From Chitinophaga cymbidii (GTDB lineage Bacteria; Bacteroidota; Bacteroidia; Chitinophagales; Chitinophagaceae), in NCBI RefSeq assembly GCF_007992715.1, contig NZ_BKAU01000007.1:124001-188000 (forward strand): 64,000 nt of DNA, given 5' to 3'. Positions 50,556 through 59,634 of this stretch are shown here, piece by piece. Under the pieces are notes generated by a model that ran no database searches, was not told the DNA's origin, and worked only from the letters and a program-made list of their open reading frames with translations. The translations under genes and the position numbers were made by a program. Within the stretch, counting starts at the first letter, position 1, and each line of letters begins with the position of its first letter.

Positions 50556-52919
50556 ATGAATAAAAATATACTGCTCACACTCATTTGCCTGCTGACCACC
50601 ACTTTCGCATTCGCACAGAAAGGCGGCGGCATCATTGCAGGCACCGTTACTTCCGCCGACGGCAATCCCGTTGCCGGCATCACCGTTGAACTGACCGAAA
50701 CCGGCGCCACCGCCGTTTCGAACCACGACGGCGTATTTCAATTTAAAAACGTCAAAGCCGGCAACTACACCTTGCTGATCAACCTCCGCAATCACGAGGA
50801 AGTACGCCGGCAGGTGACCGTTGAAAATAACCAGTCCGCGGAGGTGACCATGCAGATCAGCCTGCAGGTAGGAGAACTGCAGGGCATCATTGTCACCGGC
50901 AACAGGAACAGCTTCAAGGCAGACCGCACCTCGCAGTCCCTCCGCGTAGCCACGCCCTTGCTGGAGCTGCCGCAAAACGTGCAGGTAGTGACCAATAAAG
51001 TGCTGGCCAGCCAGAGCATCATTTCGATGAGCGACGGCGTGGTGAAAAATGTTGCCGGCGCCACCCGCCTCGAACACTGGGGCGACCTTTATACCCGCAT
51101 CAACGCCCGCGGCGGCCGCCTGGCCGCGTTCCGGAACGGCGTGAACATCACGTCCGACTGGGGACCGCTTACGGAAGACATGAGCTTCGTGGACCATATC
51201 GAATTTGTAAAAGGTCCCGCCGGCTTCATGATGTCCAACGGCGAACCCGCCGGTATTTATAACGTAGTCACCAAAAAGCCCACCGGCATTCAGAAAGGAG
51301 AGGCCACCGTTACCTACGGCAGCTTCGACCTGATGAGGGCTACGCTGGACCTGGACGGCAAGCTGGACAAACCCGGCAAGCTCCTCTACCGCCTGAACCT
51401 GATGGGGCAGACCAAAAACTCCTTCCGCGATTACGAATTCAACGACCGCTACAGCATCGCCCCGGTCATCAGCTACCAGCTGGATGAAAAGACGCTGCTC
51501 ACCGCGGAATACACCTTCCAGCATGTGACCATGTCAGACATCGGCTCCGCCTACGTTTTTGCTACCGAAGGTTATGCCATTTATCCCCGGAACTTCTCCT
51601 TTTCCAACCCCGCCATCGACCCCAACACGGTCAATGAGCACAGCGCTTTCGTGAACCTGCAGCATCAGCTGGACGATAACTGGAAGCTGACCGCACAGAT
51701 CGCGCATTTCAATTTCAAGCAACGTTCCAGCGACATCTGGCCGGACGCCGTGCTGGAAGACGGTAACGTCATCCGCCGCCTCTACGCATTTGACGCGGAC
51801 CTCAAAAACACGTACGGACAGGCATTTGTAAACGGTGATGTAACCACCGGCGCTGTCCGTCACCGTATTCTGGGCGGTCTTGATGTGGGTGTGAAAGAAG
51901 GGCTGTACGACTGGGGGCAGAGCTACCAGCTGGATTCCGTGAACGGATATTTCAACGCACACAACCCCAACTATGGCATGCCCATCGGCGGCATCCCGGT
52001 GTTCGACCGCACCACCAGCCTTTCCAAAAGAGCGGTATCCCGCGTGAATCAATCCTACACCGGCCTGTACTTGCAGGACGAGCTGGGTTTCTTCGACAAC
52101 AAACTGCGGCTGACGCTCGCCGGACGGTATACGTATGTAAAACAGGATGATACCGTGATCGTAAGGCATTTCACGCCGAGAGCGGGCATCAGCTTTTCCA
52201 TCGACCGCAGCACTTCCGTATATGCGCTGTATGATCAGTCTTTCATTCCGCAAACCGGCCTGCTCGCCACCGGCGGAACGCCCGAGCCTATCACCGGCAA
52301 CAATATCGAATTCGGTATCAAGAAAAACTGGTTTGACGGCAAGCTGAGCACTTCTGTGGCCGCTTACCGCATCATCAAGAACAACGAGCTGTCACCCGAC
52401 CCAAACAGCACACCGGCCAATCCCATTGTACAGCAACTGGGGCAAAGCAGGGCGGAAGGCGTTGAAGTGGACGTGATGGGAGAGGTAGTAAATGGCCTGA
52501 GCGTGGTGGCAAACTATGCCTTCACGGATTCTTATGTGAGCAAGGAAGGCGAATCTTATGGCAGCGTTATCGCCAAAGGCACGCGCATCGCCGGTTTTGC
52601 GAAACACAACCTGAACACCTGGTTCACTTACACCCTGCAAAGCGGCGCGCTGAAAGGCGCGGGCATCGCCGCCGGTTTCAGCTGGCAGGCGGAACGAAGC
52701 TCCTGGTCATGGACGGAAGAGCCGAGCCGCATGGCATTGCCCAATTATTTCCGGCTGGATGGCGGCCTTTTCTGGGAGAAGAACAAGATCAGGCTTACCG
52801 CCAATGTGTTCAACATCCTGGATGAATATTTGTATACCGGCGCGGACTACGGCACGTACTACTACTGGCAGGCCGAGGCGCCGAGGGATATACGCTTCAG
52901 CGTCGCATACAAATTCTAA
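50556..52919 (+). CDS. TonB-dependent siderophore-type receptor
   Basis: The frame is open upstream to 50307, but ATG 50556 begins a clean signal peptide (MNKNILLTLICLLTTTFAFA, cleavage after residue 20), giving 787 residues. A carboxypeptidase-regulatory-like domain (about 24-105) is followed by a plug starting at about 118 (TSQSLRVATPLLELPQNVQVV, INARGGRLAAFRNGVNIT, VKGPAGFMMSNGEPAGIYNVVTKKP), typical of ferrichrome/pyoverdine-type receptors, and a 22-stranded barrel ending in Phe. It probably imports ferric siderophores. A direct repeat upstream may bind its regulator. Confidence 0.92.
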   Translation: MNKNILLTLICLLTTTFAFAQKGGGIIAGTVTSADGNPVAGITVELTETGATAVSNHDGVFQFKNVKAGNYTLLINLRNHEEVRRQVTVENNQSAEVTMQISLQVGELQGIIVTGNRNSFKADRTSQSLRVATPLLELPQNVQVVTNKVLASQSIISMSDGVVKNVAGATRLEHWGDLYTRINARGGRLAAFRNGVNITSDWGPLTEDMSFVDHIEFVKGPAGFMMSNGEPAGIYNVVTKKPTGIQKGEATVTYGSFDLMRATLDLDGKLDKPGKLLYRLNLMGQTKNSFRDYEFNDRYSIAPVISYQLDEKTLLTAEYTFQHVTMSDIGSAYVFATEGYAIYPRNFSFSNPAIDPNTVNEHSAFVNLQHQLDDNWKLTAQIAHFNFKQRSSDIWPDAVLEDGNVIRRLYAFDADLKNTYGQAFVNGDVTTGAVRHRILGGLDVGVKEGLYDWGQSYQLDSVNGYFNAHNPNYGMPIGGIPVFDRTTSLSKRAVSRVNQSYTGLYLQDELGFFDNKLRLTLAGRYTYVKQDDTVIVRHFTPRAGISFSIDRSTSVYALYDQSFIPQTGLLATGGTPEPITGNNIEFGIKKNWFDGKLSTSVAAYRIIKNNELSPDPNSTPANPIVQQLGQSRAEGVEVDVMGEVVNGLSVVANYAFTDSYVSKEGESYGSVIAKGTRIAGFAKHNLNTWFTYTLQSGALKGAGIAAGFSWQAERSSWSWTEEPSRMALPNYFRLDGGLFWEKNKIRLTANVFNILDEYLYTGADYGTYYYWQAEAPRDIRFSVAYKF

Positions 52920-52925
52920 AACATA

Positions 52926-52954
52926 AAAAAGGTTGGCTCATCGCCAACCTTTTT
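52926..52954. terminator. Bidirectional terminator between TonB receptor and purB
   Basis: AAAAAGGTTGGC (52926-52937) and GCCAACCTTTTT (52943-52954) form a perfect 12-bp stem with a 5-base loop and A/T tracts on both sides. Confidence 0.92.
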
Positions 52955-52962
52955 CTTTATCG

Positions 52963-54303
52963 TCAGTGGATACCTGTATAGTTATGCGGTGTGATCGCTT
53001 TCAGCTCTTTCTTCAGCGCCGCGCTGATCTTCAGTCCGTCAATGAATTTGTTCATCGTTTTCTGCGTAATGCCTTCACCGCCGCGGGTCAGCTCTTTTAA
53101 CGCTTCATACGGCTGCGGATAGTTCTCACGGCGCAGAACGGTCTGAATAGCTTCCGCCACCACGGCCCAGTTGTTGTTCAGGTCTTCTTCCAGCTTCGCG
53201 GCATTCAGGATCAGCTTGCCCAGCCCTTTTTCGATGGATTTGGTAGCCAGCAGGGAATGCGCCACAGGAACGCCCACGTTACGCAGCACGGTGGAATCCG
53301 TCAGGTCGCGCTGCAGGCGGGAAACCGGCAGCTTGGCGCTCAGGTGTTCGAACAGCGCGTTTGCCAGGCCAAGGTTGCCTTCGGCATTTTCAAAATCGAT
53401 GGGATTCACCTTGTGCGGCATGGCAGAGGAGCCTACTTCGTTCTTTTTGATCTTCTGCTTGAAGTAATCCATCGAAATATACGTCCACACATCGCGGCAA
53501 AAATCCACCAAAATATTATTCACTCTTTTCAGCGTATCGAAATGCGCGGCGAGGTTATCGTAGTGCTCGATCTGCGTGGTGTACTGCATTCTTTGCAGGC
53601 CCAGCGTGTTGTTCACGAACTTGTTGCCGAACTTTTCCCAGTTGATGGCGGGGAAAGCCACATGATGCGCGTTGAAGTTGCCGGTAGCGCCGCCGAATTT
53701 GGCGGCAAAGGGCACCTGTCCCAGTAATTTGATCTGCCCTTCCAGCCGTTCCACGAACACCAGGATCTCCTTCCCGAGGCGGGTGGGAGAGGCGGGCTGG
53801 CCGTGGGTCCTTGCCAGCATGGGCACCGCTTTCCATTCCTTCGCCAGCTTTTTCAGGTGCAGCACCAGGTTGGCAAGGGCGGGAAGGTATACCTGCTCGA
53901 TGGCCTCTTTCCAGAGCAGGGGGGTGGCGGTGTTGTTCACGTCCTGCGAAGTGAGGCCGAAATGCACCCATTCCAGCTTGTCTTCCAGCCCGAGGGCTTT
54001 CAGTTCGTTTTTGAGGAAATATTCCACCGCTTTTACGTCGTGATTCGTGATCTTCTCTGTATCCTTCACCAGCTGGGCGTTCTCCACGGTAAAGGACTGG
54101 TAGATGTTGCGCAGGGCGGGGATCTTCGCTTTCGGCAGCGTAAAGAGCTTCTGCTCGGCCAGGGCAATGAAATATTCTACCTCCACCTGTACACGGTAAC
54201 GGATCAACGCATATTCGGAAAAATAAGGAGCCAGCTCTTCGAGTTGTTTCCTGTAACGCCCGTCCACCGGGGAAATAGCAGTTAAAGCTTGTAATTGCAT
54301 CAT
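52963..54303 (-). CDS. purB: Adenylosuccinate lyase
   Basis: The enzyme acts twice in purine synthesis, splitting SAICAR and adenylosuccinate to release fumarate. The 446-residue protein of the fumarase/aspartase superfamily has ISPVDGRYRKQLEELAPYFSE at the N-terminus, TSQDVNNTA, ARTHGQPASPTRLGKE, and the signature GSSAMPHKVNPIDFENAEGN. It is the longer E. coli-like type. Two adjacent ATGs (54303, 54300) could start it. It is divergent from mqnA. Confidence 0.97.
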   Translation of the reverse strand: MMQLQALTAISPVDGRYRKQLEELAPYFSEYALIRYRVQVEVEYFIALAEQKLFTLPKAKIPALRNIYQSFTVENAQLVKDTEKITNHDVKAVEYFLKNELKALGLEDKLEWVHFGLTSQDVNNTATPLLWKEAIEQVYLPALANLVLHLKKLAKEWKAVPMLARTHGQPASPTRLGKEILVFVERLEGQIKLLGQVPFAAKFGGATGNFNAHHVAFPAINWEKFGNKFVNNTLGLQRMQYTTQIEHYDNLAAHFDTLKRVNNILVDFCRDVWTYISMDYFKQKIKKNEVGSSAMPHKVNPIDFENAEGNLGLANALFEHLSAKLPVSRLQRDLTDSTVLRNVGVPVAHSLLATKSIEKGLGKLILNAAKLEEDLNNNWAVVAEAIQTVLRRENYPQPYEALKELTRGGEGITQKTMNKFIDGLKISAALKKELKAITPHNYTGIH

Positions 54304-54396
54304 GTATTAATTATCCTTTCAAAATTGCCCCTGGTTACCTTCAGCGTGCCGGTATGCAGGAATTACTTTATTTTAGCAGGCTCAAAATTACAGAAA

Positions 54397-55134
54397 TTGG
54401 AACGGAAAGTAAAAGTAGCCGCGGTTAGTTATCTGAATACGAAACCTTTGTTGTACGGTTTCAGGGACCACAAAGTGATGAACATGATGGAGCTGAGCAT
54501 GGATTACCCTGCCAGAATAGCCCGTCAGCTGATAGACGGGGAGGTGGACGTGGCCCTGGTGCCGGTAGCGATCATCCCCAAGATGAAAGAACATCACATC
54601 ATTGCCGACTTCTGCATCGGCGCGGAAGGGCCGGTTTCTTCGGTTTGCCTTTTCAGCGACGTGCCCCTGCACGAGATCAAACGCATTTATCTCGATTACC
54701 AGAGCCGCACTTCGGTGGCGCTGCTCAAGCTACTGGTGCGCGACCACTGGAAGCTGAACGTGGAGCTGGTGGAAACCACCGGCGATTACCAGGCCAACAT
54801 CAAAGGTACGGACGCCGGCCTCGTGATCGGGGACCGCGCCCTGGCGCAGCGCCACGTTTCGCCTTATATCTACGACCTGGCCGAAGCCTGGATACGCTTT
54901 ACCAGCCTTCCCTTCGTATTTGCCGCCTGGATCAGCAACCGCCCGCTGCCGGTGGAATTCATCCAGCTTTTCAACGATGCCAACGCCATTGGCCTGAACA
55001 ATATTCCCGCTGTGGTGGCGGAAAACGCCAGCCCTGATTTCGATCTGACCACTTATTACACCCAGAGCATCAGCTACCGCCTGACGCCTTCCAAACGGCA
55101 GGGCATGCAGCAATTCCTGAGCCACCTGCGATAG
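54397..55134 (+). CDS. mqnA: Menaquinone biosynthesis protein MqnA (chorismate dehydratase)
   Basis: MqnA converts chorismate to 3-[(1-carboxyvinyl)oxy]benzoate, the first step of the futalosine menaquinone route. The open frame begins at 54295, overlapping purB, but TTG 54397 (LERKVKVAAVSYLNTKPLLYG) is the likely start and gives 245 residues. The protein has the periplasmic-binding-protein-like MqnA/MqnD fold, with VDVALVPVAIIP, YLDYQSRTSVAL and DAGLVIGDRAL. Its presence indicates that the organism makes menaquinone by this route; the other mqn genes are not in the window. Confidence 0.88.
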   Translation: MERKVKVAAVSYLNTKPLLYGFRDHKVMNMMELSMDYPARIARQLIDGEVDVALVPVAIIPKMKEHHIIADFCIGAEGPVSSVCLFSDVPLHEIKRIYLDYQSRTSVALLKLLVRDHWKLNVELVETTGDYQANIKGTDAGLVIGDRALAQRHVSPYIYDLAEAWIRFTSLPFVFAAWISNRPLPVEFIQLFNDANAIGLNNIPAVVAENASPDFDLTTYYTQSISYRLTPSKRQGMQQFLSHLR

Positions 55135-55185
55135 CTGCTATTTCGCGCTTTTATGCTTAACTTAACATACTAAATTCCATGCAGT

Positions 55186-55842
55186 ATGAAAGTAGGCATC
55201 CTTGGCTCGGGGGAAGCTGGCTGTACCCTCGGGCGTGGCCTCATTCGTTTAGGCTACAGCGTTATGATCGGCACCAGGGACCCGCGCAAGGAAAAGTTGC
55301 AACAATGGATACAGGAAAACCGGCCGGCAGCCAGCCTGGGCACGTTCGCGGAAGCCGCGGCTTCGGGGGACATCATATTTCTCTGCACCAGCTGGACCGG
55401 TACGCAGGCGGCCATTGAAGCCGCCGGGGTGTGGAATTTCCGGAACAAAGTAGTGGTAGACGTTACAAATCCGCTGGACGGGAAAGGCCCGGACCATGCG
55501 GGCAGGCTCCGGCTGGCCACGGGCAACGCCGCTTCCGGCGGGGAACGGGTACAGCGCTGGCTGCAGGACGCGCATGTGGTGAAAGCGTTCAACAGCACCG
55601 GCAGCGCGTTGATGACAGATCCTGCCTTCGAAGAAGGCCCGCCCACGATGTTCATCGCCGGTAACGACGAGCTGGCCAAGAAAGCGGTCTCCGACCTGCT
55701 GCGTCACCTCGGCTGGAAAGACGTGCAGGACACCGGCTCCATCGAAATGAGCCGCCACCTTGAATCCCTGTACGTGATATGGAGCGCGGTGGGGTTCCGC
55801 ACCGGCAAATGGCATCATGCTTTCCGGCTGCTCCGCAAATAA
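55186..55842 (+). CDS. NADPH-dependent F420-reductase-like oxidoreductase
   Basis: The 218-residue protein has an N-terminal Rossmann fold (KVGILGSGEAGCTLGRGLIRLGYSVMIGTRDP), FLCTSWTGT and VVVDVTNPLDGKG, and a C-terminal GNDELAKKAVSDLLRHLGW segment. It is in the group annotated as coenzyme-F420-dependent NADP oxidoreductase. Bacteroidota are not known to make F420, so the true substrate is probably another metabolite. TRDP after the second strand fits NADP rather than NAD binding. It follows mqnA by 51 bases. Confidence 0.82.
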   Translation: MKVGILGSGEAGCTLGRGLIRLGYSVMIGTRDPRKEKLQQWIQENRPAASLGTFAEAAASGDIIFLCTSWTGTQAAIEAAGVWNFRNKVVVDVTNPLDGKGPDHAGRLRLATGNAASGGERVQRWLQDAHVVKAFNSTGSALMTDPAFEEGPPTMFIAGNDELAKKAVSDLLRHLGWKDVQDTGSIEMSRHLESLYVIWSAVGFRTGKWHHAFRLLRK

Positions 55843-55915
55843 GCGTGCCATTATCTATGGAACGATAATTGCCTTTATTGAATGGAAAGAATGTTTAACC
55901 TTAAAATCTATCACT

Positions 55916-56077
55916 ATGTTACGCTGGGCACTCATCTTCTTTATTATTGCGATCGTAGCGGCTGTTTTCGGTTTTGGCGGTATTGCGGCCGGCGCCGCGG
56001 GCATCGCCAAGATACTTTTCTACATTTTTATCGTGATCTTCCTGATATCCCTGATAGCGGGGTTGATGAGAAGATAA
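55916..56077 (+). CDS. DUF1328 (YtjA-type) small membrane protein
   Basis: ATG 55916 starts a 53-residue protein whose entire length is the DUF1328 pattern: MLRWALIFFIIAIVAAVFGF, then GGIAAGAAGIAKILF and a second hydrophobic helix ending in GLMRR. The open frame continues upstream, but the conserved family start fixes the ATG. YtjA-type proteins are common two-span inner-membrane proteins, stress-linked in some bacteria; function unknown. It is convergent with recF. Confidence 0.9.
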   Translation: MLRWALIFFIIAIVAAVFGFGGIAAGAAGIAKILFYIFIVIFLISLIAGLMRR

Positions 56078-56084
56078 TGCCACA

Positions 56085-57161
56085 TCAGGCGTCCTGCATG
56101 GAGATCAGCTGGAGCGTATCAGGATTGTCTGAAAACGCCTGCCGGAGCCGTTCTTCATGTGTATCGGTGATAAATACCTGTCCGTAGTCCGGCCCCTGCA
56201 CCAGTTTGATCAGGCGGGAAACCCGCTCCTGGTCCAGCTTCTCGAACACATCATCCAGCAGGAGGATGGGGGGGAACTGCTTGTGGGCACGGATCGCCTC
56301 GTATTGTGCAAGTTTGAGGGCGAACAGGAAACTTTTGCGCTGCCCCTGGGAGGCGCTGTTCTTCATCAGGTGCTCGTCCAGCAGGAACAGCAGGTCATCG
56401 CGGTGAATGCCCTGCGTGGTGCGCTGCATCTGTTTGTCCCGCAGCCGGTTGGCGGCGAGCAGGGTGGCGAGGGGAGTTTCCAGCAGCTGGCTCTGGTAGC
56501 GGAAAGCCACCACTTCGTGTTTGCCGGCGAGATAATCGTAGCGGTCCTGCACCTGCGTGATAAAGGTTTCCAGGAAGGCTTTGCGGGCTTCGTGCACCGG
56601 GGTGCCGTGCTGTACCAGCTGTTCATCGAACACGTCCAGCAGGGCGTCTATCGGCTGCATGGTCTTCAACAGGCTGTTGCGCTGCTGCAGCACCTTGTGA
56701 TAGGCAATGAGATGGTCGAGGTAACCGGGGGACAGCTGGGAGAGGAGGCCGTCCAGCCACTTCCGCCGGCCTTCGCTGCCGCCGAGGATGATCTCGGCGT
56801 CGTCCGGCGCGATCATCACAGCGGGAAACTGCCCGATATGGCGGGAGAACTTTTCATACCCCTCATCATTCATCGCGATCTCCTTTTTTCCTTCCTTCAT
56901 GGTGCAAACCACTTTTTCTTCTTTGGCATGCCGGTGGAGGAGCGCTTCCAGCCGGAAGCCGTTCGTTTCATACTGCACGTTCTGATGTTCCGCGGTGCTG
57001 AAATAGCTCTTGGTGAAACAGAGATAGTAGATCGCATCGAGCAGGTTCGTTTTTCCCGAGCCGTTCCGGCCGGTGATGCCTACGATCCGCGTGGAAAAGT
57101 GAAAAACACGGTGCGAGTAATTCTTGAATTGGGTAAGTGATATTTTCGAAACCGATAACAA
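56085..57161 (-). CDS. recF: DNA replication and repair protein RecF
   Basis: RecF binds gapped DNA with RecO/RecR and helps load RecA. The frame is open to 57266, but that would run into the pdhA promoter; TTG 57161 (LSVSKISLTQFKNYS) gives 358 residues, the usual length. It has the SMC-like Walker A GITGRNGSGKTNLLDAIYYL, the signature SQGQRKSFLFALKLAQYE and Walker B ILLLDDVFEKLDQERV. There is no dnaN or gyrB next to it, unlike the classical arrangement. Confidence 0.93.
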   Translation of the reverse strand: MLSVSKISLTQFKNYSHRVFHFSTRIVGITGRNGSGKTNLLDAIYYLCFTKSYFSTAEHQNVQYETNGFRLEALLHRHAKEEKVVCTMKEGKKEIAMNDEGYEKFSRHIGQFPAVMIAPDDAEIILGGSEGRRKWLDGLLSQLSPGYLDHLIAYHKVLQQRNSLLKTMQPIDALLDVFDEQLVQHGTPVHEARKAFLETFITQVQDRYDYLAGKHEVVAFRYQSQLLETPLATLLAANRLRDKQMQRTTQGIHRDDLLFLLDEHLMKNSASQGQRKSFLFALKLAQYEAIRAHKQFPPILLLDDVFEKLDQERVSRLIKLVQGPDYGQVFITDTHEERLRQAFSDNPDTLQLISMQDA

Positions 57162-57251
57162 GCTTAAATAATTTTTAACATATAGAGCCGCAATCCATTG
57201 CGTATCTCTACATCCTTCCGCAAAATTGCTTGAATTTGCAGATTTTCCTGT

Positions 57252-57259
57252 TATATTTG
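57252..57259 (+). promoter_or_regulatory. -7 promoter box for pdhA
   Basis: TATATTTG (followed by C) matches TAnnTTTG. It rules out the TTG at 57230 as start and leaves a leader of about 30 bases to GTG 57296. Confidence 0.55.
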
Positions 57260-57295
57260 CGAACAAATTTAGAAATAGTGCAAACTTTAACAGAC

Positions 57296-58288
57296 GTGAA
57301 GACGAAATTCACCAAAGAGACCTATCTATACTGGTATGAATTAATGCTGTTACTGCGCCGCTTCGAAGAGAAGGCCGGTCAACTGTATGGGATGCAAAAG
57401 ATCCGTGGTTTCTGTCACCTTTATATCGGCCAGGAAGCGATCGCTGCCGGGGCCATGACAGCCACCAAACCTGGTGATAAGTTCATCACTGCTTACCGCG
57501 ACCACGCCCTGGGCATCGCTAAAGGCATTTCCGCCAAGGCATGTATGGCCGAGCTGTACGGTAAAGCAACCGGCTGTTCCAAAGGTAAAGGTGGTTCCAT
57601 GCACTTTTTCTCCAAAGAACATGGCTTCTTCGGCGGTCACGGTATCGTGGGCGCGCAGATCGGCACCGGCGCAGGGCTCGCATTTGCGGAGCAATACCTG
57701 AATACGGACAATGTGGTGCTTTGTTTCTTCGGCGACGGCGCTGCCCGCCAGGGTATGCTGCACGAAACCTTTAACATGGCCATGCTGTGGAAGCTCCCCG
57801 TAATTTTCATCTGCGAGAACAACCACTACGCCATGGGCACTTCAGTAGAACGTACCTCCAACGTACTGGACATCTATAAACTGGCCGACGCTTACGAAAT
57901 GCCCGCCGATTCTATCGACGGCATGAGCTGCGAGGCAGTGCACGAAGGCATCCAGCGGGCAGTATCCCGCGCGCGCGAAGCCGGCGGCCCGACCCTCTTG
58001 GAGATCAAGACCTACCGCTACCGCGGCCACTCCATGAGCGATCCCGCCAAGTACCGTACAAAAGAAGAAGTAGAAGAATATAAAGAGAAAGATCCCATTA
58101 CCGTTACGCTGAAAACTTTGGTAGATAATAAATGGATCACCGATGCCGAGATCGAAGCTATCAACGAGCGCGTGAAGGCAGAAGTGGAAGAATCCGTGAA
58201 ATTCGCAGAAGAAAGCCCCTGGCCTTCAGACGACGAACTGCTGAAAGACGTGTACACACAGGAGGATTATCCTTTTATTATGGACTAA
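57296..58288 (+). CDS. pdhA: Pyruvate dehydrogenase E1 component, alpha subunit
   Basis: The thiamine-diphosphate enzyme decarboxylates pyruvate and passes the acetyl group to the lipoyl E2. GTG 57296 (VKTKFTKETYLYWYELM) gives 330 residues; GTG 57278 is an alternative. It has RRFEEKAGQLYG, GFCHLYIGQEA, the TPP motif GDGAARQGMLHETFNMA, and ICENNHYAMGT with the phospho-loop region YRYRGHSMSDPAKYR. The beta subunit and E2/E3 are not adjacent; a TPR protein gene follows after 46 bases. Confidence 0.94.
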   Translation: MKTKFTKETYLYWYELMLLLRRFEEKAGQLYGMQKIRGFCHLYIGQEAIAAGAMTATKPGDKFITAYRDHALGIAKGISAKACMAELYGKATGCSKGKGGSMHFFSKEHGFFGGHGIVGAQIGTGAGLAFAEQYLNTDNVVLCFFGDGAARQGMLHETFNMAMLWKLPVIFICENNHYAMGTSVERTSNVLDIYKLADAYEMPADSIDGMSCEAVHEGIQRAVSRAREAGGPTLLEIKTYRYRGHSMSDPAKYRTKEEVEEYKEKDPITVTLKTLVDNKWITDAEIEAINERVKAEVEESVKFAEESPWPSDDELLKDVYTQEDYPFIMD

Positions 58289-58334
58289 TAAAAAGTAACC
58301 TGTTTACTTTTTTGAACATACAGCAAAACTAAAA

Positions 58335-59024
58335 ATGGCAGAACACAAAACTACAAGCAAGCCTGCATCCAGCCAGGAATTTGACCTGCAACATTCCGTA
58401 GACAGGGCGCAGGACTTCTATACCAAGAACAAGAACATCATTCTTTTCGCCCTGGTGGCGGTAGTGGCGATCATTGGCGGCACCATCGGCTACAAGCGTT
58501 TCTTCAAGGAACCGAACGAGAAAAAAGCGCAGGAAGCGATCTTCGCGGCGCAGAACTACCTCGCCGTGGATTCCTTCAAGCTCGCCCTCAACGGTGACGG
58601 CAATACCTACGGTTTCCTCCAGGTGATCGACAAATACAGCGGCACCAAAGCCGGCAACCTCGCGAAATACAGCGCAGGCGTTTGTTATGTAAAACTGGGC
58701 GAATACCAGAAAGGCATCGATCAGCTGAAAGCGTTTTCCAGCGAGGACCTCGTTTTACAGCCACTCGCCAACGGCCTCATCGGTGATGCATATATGGAGC
58801 TGAACAAGGCGGACGAAGCCGTTAGCTATTACAAAAAAGCAGGCGCGTCCAACAACGACCTGATCTCTCCGATCTACCTGCTGCGCGCGGGGCTCGCACT
58901 GGAAAAATCCAACAAACCGCAGGACGCCATCGCGGTATACCAGGAAATCAAGCAAAAATACCCACAGACGAACGAAGGCCGTGAAATGGACAAGTACCTG
59001 GCCAGGCTTGGTGTGGTGAAATAA
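58335..59024 (+). CDS. Membrane-anchored tetratricopeptide-repeat protein
   Basis: The 229-residue protein has a short polar N-terminus, one membrane helix (about 36-54), then TPR-type helical pairs (about 75-225; KYSAGVCYVKLGEYQKGIDQLKAF, GDAYMELNKADEAVSYYKKAG, AGLALEKSNKPQDAIAVYQEIKQKYP). It resembles YfgM-like proteins, which are anchored with the TPR part in the periplasm and help envelope protein assembly. It lies between pdhA and ribH in a co-directional run. The specific partner is unknown. Confidence 0.85.
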   Translation: MAEHKTTSKPASSQEFDLQHSVDRAQDFYTKNKNIILFALVAVVAIIGGTIGYKRFFKEPNEKKAQEAIFAAQNYLAVDSFKLALNGDGNTYGFLQVIDKYSGTKAGNLAKYSAGVCYVKLGEYQKGIDQLKAFSSEDLVLQPLANGLIGDAYMELNKADEAVSYYKKAGASNNDLISPIYLLRAGLALEKSNKPQDAIAVYQEIKQKYPQTNEGREMDKYLARLGVVK

Positions 59025-59033
59025 TTTCGGGAA

Positions 59034-59528
59034 ATGTCTATACACAACCAGACTTTACTCAACGACACTGGCATTCTTCAACTGGAGGGTGCCAGTGTTG
59101 TTATTGTTTATACGGAATGGAATGATTTTGTCACCAACGAGCTGACCGCAGGCGCCGAACGCATCCTGGAGCAGTACAAGATCAGCCACCGGAAACTGCT
59201 GGTGCCCGGCTCCTTTGAACTGCCATTCGCCTGCAGGCAGGTATGGGAGCAGACGAAAGGCACCGGCGCACAACCCTCCGCCATCATCGCCTTCGGCTGC
59301 GTGATCCGCGGAGAAACGCCGCACTTCGACTATGTCTGCAAAGCCGTAACGGACGGCATTTTGCAACTGAACCTTGAGCTGCCCGTACCCGTTATCTTCG
59401 GCGTGCTCACAGTAGACAATGTAGAACAGGCAACAGACCGTCTCGGCGGCGCCCACGGCCACAAAGGGGAGGAGGGAGCACTGACCGCCCTGAAAATGAT
59501 CGCCTTCCAGCGGCAACTGTCGAAGTAG
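59034..59528 (+). CDS. ribH: 6,7-dimethyl-8-ribityllumazine synthase
   Basis: This 164-residue enzyme catalyses the next-to-last step of riboflavin synthesis. It has TEWNDFVTNEL near residue 24, VPGSFELPFACRQ, the signature GCVIRGETPHFDYVCKAVTDGI (around residue 90-110) and the substrate-loop region HGHKGEEGA. Ten bases separate it from the TPR gene, so both are probably on the pdhA transcript. No other riboflavin genes are in the window. Confidence 0.95.
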   Translation: MSIHNQTLLNDTGILQLEGASVVIVYTEWNDFVTNELTAGAERILEQYKISHRKLLVPGSFELPFACRQVWEQTKGTGAQPSAIIAFGCVIRGETPHFDYVCKAVTDGILQLNLELPVPVIFGVLTVDNVEQATDRLGGAHGHKGEEGALTALKMIAFQRQLSK

Positions 59529-59592
59529 TACTGCGCAATGCAGTGGTTAAAATAAAGGAAGCTTTTGCGCATATTAATTCCGTGCGGCTACT

Positions 59593-59600
59593 TACTTTTG
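59593..59600 (+). promoter_or_regulatory. -7 promoter box for the LutA-like gene
   Basis: TACTTTTG matches TAnnTTTG, 35 bases before the ATG of the LutA-like gene. Confidence 0.5.
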
Positions 59601-59634
59601 ACATTTATATTTAGGAATCTGATACTGATACTGC

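Noticed and set aside
54295..54396. Longer N-terminus of mqnA from ATG 54295
   Set aside because: It would overlap the start of purB, and the conserved MqnA sequence begins just after TTG 54397.
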